DNA of 64,000 bases from Megaustenia siamemsis (Eukaryota > Mollusca > Gastropoda > Stylommatophora > Ariophantidae). The notes under the pieces are model-generated. The model saw only the letters and a list, made by a program, of their open reading frames with translations, was not told the DNA's origin and ran no database searches. This document shows positions 57,060 to 64,000 of the stretch, piece by piece; position 1 is the stretch's first letter; every line of letters begins with the position of its first letter. The position numbers and the translations under genes were made by a program. Location: the NCBI GenBank assembly GCA_032433765.1, contig JAVIAB010000025.1, forward strand, positions 40,975,067-41,039,066. The letters run 5' to 3'.

Positions 57060-58175
57060 AGTACAAGGTCAAGTCTGAGGGAGAAGTGGTAAGTGTTGAG
57101 GGTCAAGTCTGAGGGAGAAGTGGTAAGTGTTGATGGTCAAGTGTGAGGGAGAAGTGGTAAGTGTTGAGGGTCAAGTCTGAGGGAGAAGTGGTAAGTGTTG
57201 AGGGTGAAGTCTGAGGTAGAAGTGGTTAGTGGAAAGTCAAGTCTGACGGAGAAGTGGTAAGTGTTGAGGGTCAAGTCTGAGAGAAAAGTGGTTAGTGGAA
57301 GGTCAAATCTGAAGGAGAAGTGGTAAGTGTTGAGGGTCAAGTCTTAGAAAAAAGTGGTTAGTGGAAGGTCAAGTCTGAGGGAGAAGTGGTAAGTGTTGAG
57401 GGTCAAGTCTGAGAGAGAAGTGGTTAGTGGATGGTCAAGTCTGAGGAGAAGTGGTAAGTGTTGAGGGTCAAGTCTGAAAGAAAAGTGGTTAGTGGAAGGT
57501 CAAGTCTGAGGAAGAAGTGGTAAGTGTTGAGGGTCAAGTCTGAGAGAAAAGTGGTTAGTGGAAGGTCAAGTCTGAGGGAGAAATGGTAAGTGTGAGGGTC
57601 AAGTCTGAGAGAGAAGTGGTTAGTGGATGGTCAAGTGAGGGAGATTGGTAAGTGTTGAGGGTCAAGTCTGAGAGAGAAGTGGTTAAGTGGAAGGTCAAGT
57701 CTGAGAGAGGAGTGGTTAGTGGAGGGTGAAGTCTGAGAGAGAAGTGGTTAGTGAAAGGTCAAGTCTGAGAGAGAAGTGGTAAGTGTTGAGGGTTAAGTCT
57801 GAGAGAGAAGTGGTTAGTGGAAGGTCAAGTCTGAGAGAGAAGTGGTTAGTGGAAGGTCAAGTCTGAGAGAGAAGTGGTTAGTGGAAGGTCAAGTCTGAGG
57901 GAGAAGTGGTAATTGTTGAGGGTCAAGTCTGAGAGAGAAGTGGTTAGTGAAATGTCAAGTCTGAGAGAGAAGTGGTAAGTGTTGAGGGTCAAGTCTGAGA
58001 GAGAAGTGGTTAGTGGAAGGTCAAGTCTGTGGGAGAAGTTGTTAGTGGAAGGTCAAGTCTTAGGGAGAAGTGGTAATTGTTTAGGGTCAAGTCTGAGAGA
58101 GAAGTGGTTAGTGGAACGTCAAGTCTGAGGGAGAAATGGTTAGTGGAGGGCTAAGTCTGAGGGAGAAGTGGTACT
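57060..58175. repeat. 32/33-bp minisatellite, about 35 copies
   Basis: Two intermixed unit types: GGTCAAGTCTGAGGGAGAAG + TGGTAAGTGTTGA and GGTCAAGTCTGAGAGAGAAG + TGGTTAGTGGAA. The plus strand is purine-rich. Confidence 0.93.
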
Positions 58176-58344
58176 ACAAGAAAGATGGAAAGGAAGGTAT
58201 AAGTCAACAGTGAAATATGAAATAGAGAGAGAGAGAGAGTGAAATGGAGAGCAATATTAACAACTTGAAGGAGAACAGTAAACTCGTGAAGAAATGGGAA
58301 GGAGAAATATGACAGAGAAGTTGTAAGTACAGGGAAAGGTCTGA

Positions 58345-59000
58345 ACAATAGGCAGTGAGTACTAGGGGGAAATGGAGAGAAATGGGGAGTACTAGGGGAA
58401 ATGGAGAGAAATGGGGAGTACTAGGGGGAAATGGAGAAAAATGGTGAGTACTGGGGGGAATGAAGGAGAGAAATGGTGAGTAATAGAGGGAATGAAGGAG
58501 AGAAATGGTGAGTACTGGGGGAAATGGAGAAAAATGGTGAGTACTAAAGGAAATGGAAAGAAATGGTGAGTAATAGAGGGAATGAAGGAGAGAAATGGTA
58601 AGTGCTGAGGGAATGAAAGAGAGAAATGGTGAGTGCTAGGGGGATGAAGGAGAGAAATGGTGAGTGCTAGGGGGGATGAAGGAGAGAAATGGTGAGTGCT
58701 AGGGGGAATGAAGGAGAGAAATGGTGAGTACTAGGGGGAAATGGAGAGAAATGGTGAGTGCTAGGGGGAATGAAGGAGAGAAATGGTGAGTACTAGGGGG
58801 AAATGAAGGAGAGAAATGGTGAGTACTAGGGGGAAATGGAGAGAAATGGTGAGTGCTAGGGGGAATGAAGGAGAGAAATGGTGAGTGCTAGGGGGAATGA
58901 AGGAGAGAAATGGTAAGTGCTAGGGAAATGGAGAGAAATGGTGAGTACAGGAGGGAATATAGAGAAATGGTGAGTAATAGAGGTGGGGGGGAATGAAGGA
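58345..59000. repeat. ~30-bp minisatellite, about 22 copies
   Basis: Units GAGAGAAATGGTGAGTACTA + GGGGGAAAT or GGGGGAATGAAG, variable in length. The 58176-58344 gap is purine-rich with a GA run. It shares GAGAAATGGTGAGT with the next array. Confidence 0.9.
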
Positions 59001-60232
59001 GAAAAATGGTGAGTACTAGGACTAATCTGTGTGAGAAATGGTGAGTACTAGGACTAATCTGTGTGAGAAATGGTGAGCACTAGGACTAATCTGTGTGAGA
59101 AATGGTGAGTACTAGGACTAATCTGTGTGAGAAATGGTGAGTACTAGGACTAATCTGTGTGAGAAATGGTGAGCACTAGGACTAATCTGTGTGAGAAATG
59201 GTGAGCACTAGGACTAATCTGTGTGAGAAATGGTGAGTACTAGGACTAATCTGTGTGAGAAATGGTGAGCACTAGGACTAATCTGTGTGAGAAATGGTGA
59301 GCACTAGGACTAATCTGTGTGAGAAATGGTGAGCACTAGGACTAATCTGTGTGAGAAATGGTGAGTACTAGGACTAATCTGTGTGAGAAATGGTGAGTAC
59401 TAGGACTAATCTGTGTGAGAAATGGTGAGTACTAGGACTAATCTGTGTGAGAAATGGTGAGCACTAGGACTAATCTGTGTGAGAAATGGTGAGCACTAGG
59501 ACTAATCTGTGTGAGAAATGGTGAGCATTAGGACTAATCTGTGTGAGAAATGGTGAGCACTAGGACTAATCTGTGTGAGAAATGGTGAGCACTAAGACTA
59601 ATCTGTGTGAGAAATGGTGAGCACTAGGACTAATCTGTGTGAGAAATGGTGAGCACTAGGTCTAATCTGTGTGAGAAATGGTGAGTACTAGGACTAATCT
59701 GTGTGAGAAATGGTGAGTACTAGGACTAATCTGTGTGAGAAATGGTGAGTACTAGGACTAATCTGTGTGAGAAATGGTGAGTACTAGGACTAATCTGTGT
59801 GAGAAATGGTGAGTACTAGGACTAATCTGTGTGAGAAATGGTGAGTACTAGGACTAATCTGTGTGAGAAATGGTGAGTACTAGGACTAATCTGTGTGAGA
59901 AATGGTGAGTACTAGGACTAATCTGTGTGAGAAATGGTGAGTACTAGGACTAATCTGTGGGAGAAATGGTGAGTACTAGGACTAATCTGTGGGAGAAATG
60001 GTGAGTACTAGGACTAATCTGTGTGGGGAATGGTGAGTACTAGGACTAATCTGTGTGAGAAATGGTGAGTACTAGGACTAATCTGTGTGAGAAATGGTGA
60101 GTACTAGGACTAATCTGTGGGAGAAATGGTGAGTACTAGGACTAATCTGTGTGGGGAATGGTGAGTACTAGGACTAATCTGTGTGAGAAATGGTGAGTAC
60201 TAGGACTAATCTGTGGGAGAAATAGTAAAATA
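59000..60232. repeat. 32-bp minisatellite, about 38 copies
   Basis: Units TACTAGGACTAATCTGTGTG + AGAAATGGTGAG, alternating with CACTAGG-type units. The copies are very homogeneous. The left end grades directly out of the preceding array through the shared AATGGTGAGTACTAGG. Confidence 0.95.
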
Positions 60233-60870
60233 CATGTTACTGCGATCATCTGTTTTAATTGAAATGTTAAACACGAAGTAAATGGTGCACATGAGATAGG
60301 AGAAAGAAAATTAATTGTTTAGATAATCTTGAAGATGTTTATGTAAATATCATATCAATTTAATATTAATGGGTCGTGATGGTTACTTTCTGTTCACATT
60401 AAACAAAGAAAAAATTCTCAAATTACAGATAACTCACACATTCGTTGATAGCTATATAGGCATACAATAACTCACAACTTTATTCATAAACTCATTGTAG
60501 AAATAATAACTCATATCTTCGTTGATAAAACTCTACGGATAGTTAACAACTCACATCGCTATTTGTAAACTCGTCATCAGATATTAAACTCAACTCCTTT
60601 CAATTGCCAATACCTGTTGTACATCCTGCTACCCATGTCCGTATCTGCTCTCTTCCCAGGTACAAATATATGACCAAATCATTTTGAGAGCATCAAATCA
60701 CCCGGCCACTTCTTCCACGCCAGCGCGAGTTTCCAGACTGATCACTTTAGCTTTGGGTAAGTCGGCGAGCTACCGGTGCCATGCTTTTCCACACATTTGG
60801 TTATCTGTAACAGAGTACTGAGTACCTGCGGATTTGTCCGAAGTGATGTTATGTCAGTTGTAATCTTTGT
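60233..60870. other. AT-rich DNA with degenerate ACTCACA repeats, no gene
   Basis: 60420-60590 has loose ~60-bp recurrences of TAACTCACA..TTCGTTGATA. The rest is single-copy. No coding domain was recognised. Confidence 0.5.
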
Positions 60871-60874
60871 AAAA

Positions 60875-61500
60875 AGAGTATAAAGACAAATGGAACAATA
60901 TTAAAACAGGTAAATTAATTTAAATATCTGGGAACAATATTAAGCAGAGATGGTAGATGTACAACAGAGGTGAGATGCAGAATGGCTCAGGCAAAAGCAG
61001 CTTTCCAAAATATGAGGAAGATACTATGCAATCCATTTTTGACAATAGAAACAAGAAAAGGGGTTCTTAAATGTTATCTAGAACCAGTCTTACCATATGG
61101 ATGTGAATCATGGACAATAGGACAACACACAAGAAAATCACTGGAGTGTGTAGAAAGAAATATGGTTTTACAGAAGAATGTTGAGAATACCATGGACAGC
61201 TAAGAAGAGTAATGAAAACGATCTGAAAGAGGCCAAAGCAAAAAGAGAACTAATTTCCAACATTAGGAAGAAACAATCAACATTTTTTGGCCATGTAATG
61301 AGAAGAGAACATCTGGAATATATTGTAACAACTGGGAAAATTGAGGGACAAAAAGATAGAGGGAAGCAAAGAGAAAATATACCAGACAGCTTAAGAAAAT
61401 GGCTTGGCAGAAGGTCAACAAGAGAAATGATAAATAACTGTCGAGATCGAAAGCTGTGGAGTGACATGATCGCTCACGCCAGCAGAAATCGCACATAATG
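60875..61500 (+). pseudogene. Non-LTR retrotransposon C-terminus, family b (best-preserved)
   Basis: Reads YLGTILSRDGRCTTEVRCRM, AQAKAAFQNMRKILCNPFLT, LPYGCESWTIGQHTRKSLE. After one frameshift near 61165 a 106-aa frame gives MLRIPWTAKKSNENDLKEAK, TFFGHVMRREHLEYIVTTG, KIEGQKDRGKQRENIPDSLR and RDRKLWSDMIAHASRN, then a stop. There is no reverse transcriptase catalytic block, so it is 5'-truncated. It carries the unexpanded 25-bp unit flanked by GAGATG at 60947-60952 and 60972-60977. Confidence 0.85.
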
Positions 61501-61845
61501 GGGAGATGATGTGAGCACTTATGGGCATGCCAGGTGTGCAATGAGAATGAACAATCATCTAAACTATTTATTGCAATACATAGTGTGCACAAAAATAGTT
61601 TTTGGCTTCCAACAAATTTAGAATTTCAGTTTAATGGAATATTGTTACACATGGTGGCTACAGTTGTATCAACTCAAACAGTTTCATGTGCTATCGGTTG
61701 GTATCACACACACACTCGATGTAAGCCCCAGCCGTTGATCGGCAAAGATCAGAGTGATAATCCAGCTCGGACCAGACTCTCTGTAGATTATTGGGGTGAT
61801 CGAGTTTACAGCTTTAGAGATGCGTTCCTGCAAATGATTCTGGGT
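61501..61845. other. Single-copy DNA, no gene recognised
   Basis: The 106-aa frame 61534-61854 shows no known domain. Confidence 0.4.
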
Positions 61846-62775
61846 TGTGGGTAGTGGAGGTACATGAACAGGCCATCCAAGGTTGTGGGTAGTGGATGTA
61901 CATGAACAGGTCATCCTGGGTTGTGGGTAGTGGAGGTAGATACACAGATCATCTAGGGTTGTGGGTAATGGAGGTAGATGCACAGATCATCCAGGGTTGT
62001 GGATAATGGAGGTACATGAACAGGTCATCCTGGGTTGTGGGTAGTGGAGGTACTTGAATAGGTCATCCAAGGTTGTGGGTAGTGGAGGTACTTGAATAGG
62101 TCATCCAGGGTTGTGGGTAGTGGATGTACATGAACAGGTCATCCAGGGTAGTGGGTAGTGGAGGTACTTGAAAAGGTCATCCTGGGTTGTGAGTAGTGGA
62201 TGTACATGAACAGGTCATCCTGGGTTGTGGGTAGTGGAGGTACATGAACAGGTCATCCTGGGTTGTGGGTAGTGGAGGTACTTGAATAGGTCATCCAGCG
62301 TTGTGGGTAGTGGATGTACATGAACAGGTCATCCAGGGTTGTGGGTAGTGGAGGTACATGAACAGGTCATCCATGGTTGTGGGTAGTGGATGTACATGAA
62401 CAGGTCATCCAGGGTTGTGGGTAGTGGATGTACATGAACAGGTCATCCAGGGTTGTGGGTAGTGGATGTACATGAACAAGTCATCCAGGGTTGTGGGTAG
62501 TGGATGTACATGAACAGGTCATCCAGGGTTGTGGGTAGTGGATGTACATGAACAGGTCATCCAGGGTTGTGGGTAGTGGAGGTACATGAACAGGTCATCC
62601 AGGGTTGTGGGTAGTGGATGTACATGAACAGGTCATCCAGGGTTGTGGGTAGTGGATGTACATGAACAGGTCATCAGGGTTGTGGGTAGTGGATGTACAT
62701 GAACAGGTCATCCAGGGTTGTGGGTAGTGGATGTACATGAACAGGTCATCCAGGGTTGTGGGTAGTGGAGGTAGA
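61845..62775. repeat. 38-bp minisatellite, about 24 copies
   Basis: Units GGTTGTGGGTAGTGGATGTA + CATGAACAGGTCATCCAG, with GGAGGTA and CTTGAATAGG variants. Some early units have GGAGGTAGATACACAGATCA, close to the following array's unit. Confidence 0.95.
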
Positions 62776-63440
62776 TACACATCTCTTCCAAAGTTGCTGC
62801 TAGTAGTGGAGGTAGATACACATCTCATTCAAAGTTTCTGCTAGTAGTGGAGGTAGATACACATCTCATTCAAAGTTTCTGCTAGTAGTGGAGGTAGATA
62901 CACATCTCATTCAAAGTTTCTGCTAGTAGTGGAGGTAGATACACATCTCATCCAAAGTTGCTGCTAGTAGTGGAGGTAGATAACACATCTCATCCAAAGT
63001 TGCTGCTAGTAGTGGAGGTAGATACACATCTCATTCAAAGTTTCTGCTAGTAGTGGAGGTAGATACACATCTCATCCAAAGTTGCTGCTAGTAGTGGAGG
63101 TAGATAACACATCTCATCCAAAGTTGCTGCTAGTAGTGGAGGTAGATACACATCTCATTCAAAGTTGCTGCTAGTAGTGGAGGTAAATACACATCTCATC
63201 CAAAGTTGCTGCTAGTAGTGGAGGTAAATACACATCTCATCCAAAGTTGCTGCTAGTAGTGGAGGTAAATACACCTCATCCAAAGTTGCTGCTAGTAGTG
63301 GAGGTAAATACACATCTTATCCAAAGTTGCTGCTAGTAGTGGAGGTAGATACACATCTCATCCAAAGTTGCTGCTAGTAGTGGAGGTAGATACACATCTC
63401 ATCCAAAGTTGCTGCTAGTAGTGGAGGTAGATACTTAAGA
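62775..63440. repeat. 41-bp minisatellite, about 16 copies
   Basis: Units GCTAGTAGTGGAGGTAGATA + CACATCTCATCCAAAGTTGCT. It shares AGTGGAGGTAGATACACA with variant units of the preceding array, so the two probably have a common origin. Confidence 0.95.
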
Positions 63441-63890
63441 TACACTCTGTTCTTCACTTACCCCTAAAGGAAAAAGTCACAAACAATTAGGTCCAGTGAT
63501 TTCGGACGGTCAAATAACACTCAGTCGTTTTGTCCAGCGCGGGCCGTTTTCTTGTTTCAATATGCTCTTTGAGAAATGTGCGTACAGTTTGACGCCAGTG
63601 CAACGCTGCCCCAACATATCGTAAAAAGGAATTCCGCCCTCAGTTGCTAGTTCTGGCATCAACCTGCTGGTTAGCATTTCCAGGTAATTCATTAATTCTT
63701 TTCAGCTTACCGTGTATTATTATTGTTATTAATATTATCCAATCAAAAGCTCTGATATATTCTGGTTGATGGAGTTAACCAATCATTACATTTCAGGTCA
63801 GAGTTGAACCTTGGAGTTGATAGGTCAGGGTTCACGCTTGTCAGGTTTTGTAAAGAGAATCCAGAGTTGGATCTGTTCGTAAAGGTATCA
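63441..63890. other. Single-copy DNA, no gene recognised
   Basis: The 60-aa minus frame at 63510-63692 has no domain that I recognise. Confidence 0.4.
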
Positions 63891-63894
63891 GATG

Positions 63895-64000
63895 TGACGT
63901 TTCCTTGTGTCTATGCTTATTTGTCAATGCTTTAATATTGACCTTCCTGGTGTCTATGTTTATTTGTCAATGCTTTAACATTGACCTTCCTGGTGTCTAT
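63895..64000. repeat. ~43-bp tandem repeat cut by window end
   Basis: TGGTGTCTATGTTTATTTGT + CAATGCTTTAACATTGACCTTCC, with two and a half copies visible. It continues beyond the window. Confidence 0.9.

Overview
The window looks like gene-poor, non-coding DNA from an animal nuclear genome, probably a mollusc or another lophotrochozoan. The reasons are: no compact operon-like genes; many tRNA-derived SINE copies with pol III A and B boxes; 5'-truncated non-LTR retrotransposon C-termini ending in (GAT)n tails; an I-like RNase H fragment; and a Penelope-like GIY-YIG fragment. The group-level guess rests on the general look of these elements, not on a search. I find no intact host gene. Almost every long open reading frame here is an artefact of a tandem repeat without stop codons.

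Layout. 1-2.2 kb: a 23-bp array cut by the window edge, a dispersed repeat (DR-A), a 41-A run, a retrotransposon C-terminus (family a) and a SINE. 2.5-3.7 kb: I-like RNase H remnant and a 20-bp GC-rich array. 4.2-6.8 kb: diverged 160-bp repeats and a large inverted repeat centred near 5.64 kb. 7.6-12.1 kb: a family b retrotransposon with target-site duplication, and DR-A copies carrying two minisatellites (18/19 bp and 31 bp), plus a SINE. 12.5-15.7 kb: 80-bp, 20-bp, 38-bp and 25-bp arrays, the last lying inside a family b retrotransposon. 16.3-21.4 kb: low-complexity DNA, a second RNase H fragment, a SINE and a 42-bp array interrupted by a retrotransposon fragment. 21.5-36.7 kb: a family c retrotransposon whose reverse transcriptase N-terminal region is expanded into a ~14.3-kb array of ~80-bp units with higher-order structure. 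36.8-43.1 kb: arrays of 29, 32, 54, 18, 20, 36 and 16 bp. 43.1-45.9 kb: two family d retrotransposon ends, one carrying a SINE with a perfect 15-bp target duplication, then family a and another SINE. 46.3-50.3 kb: Penelope-like fragment, a second SINE family and a family b insertion. 50.6-56.8 kb: family a end expanded into a 38-bp array, a second Penelope-like end, a split 54-bp array, a SINE and family c debris. 57-60.2 kb: three adjoining arrays sharing a GAGAA(A/G)TGGT(A/G)AGT core. 60.9-64 kb: the best family b C-terminus, then 38-, 41- and 43-bp arrays, the last cut by the window end.

The main observation is that several minisatellites are not independent of the transposons. At least three are expansions of a defined retrotransposon segment, and unexpanded copies elsewhere in this window show a short direct repeat spaced by exactly the array's unit length (GAGATG 25 bp apart, GAAAG 38 bp apart, CCA 29 bp apart). 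The giant 80-bp array fits the same model with a looser match. This points to dead retrotransposons, through short direct repeats inside them, being the seeds of much of the tandem DNA here.
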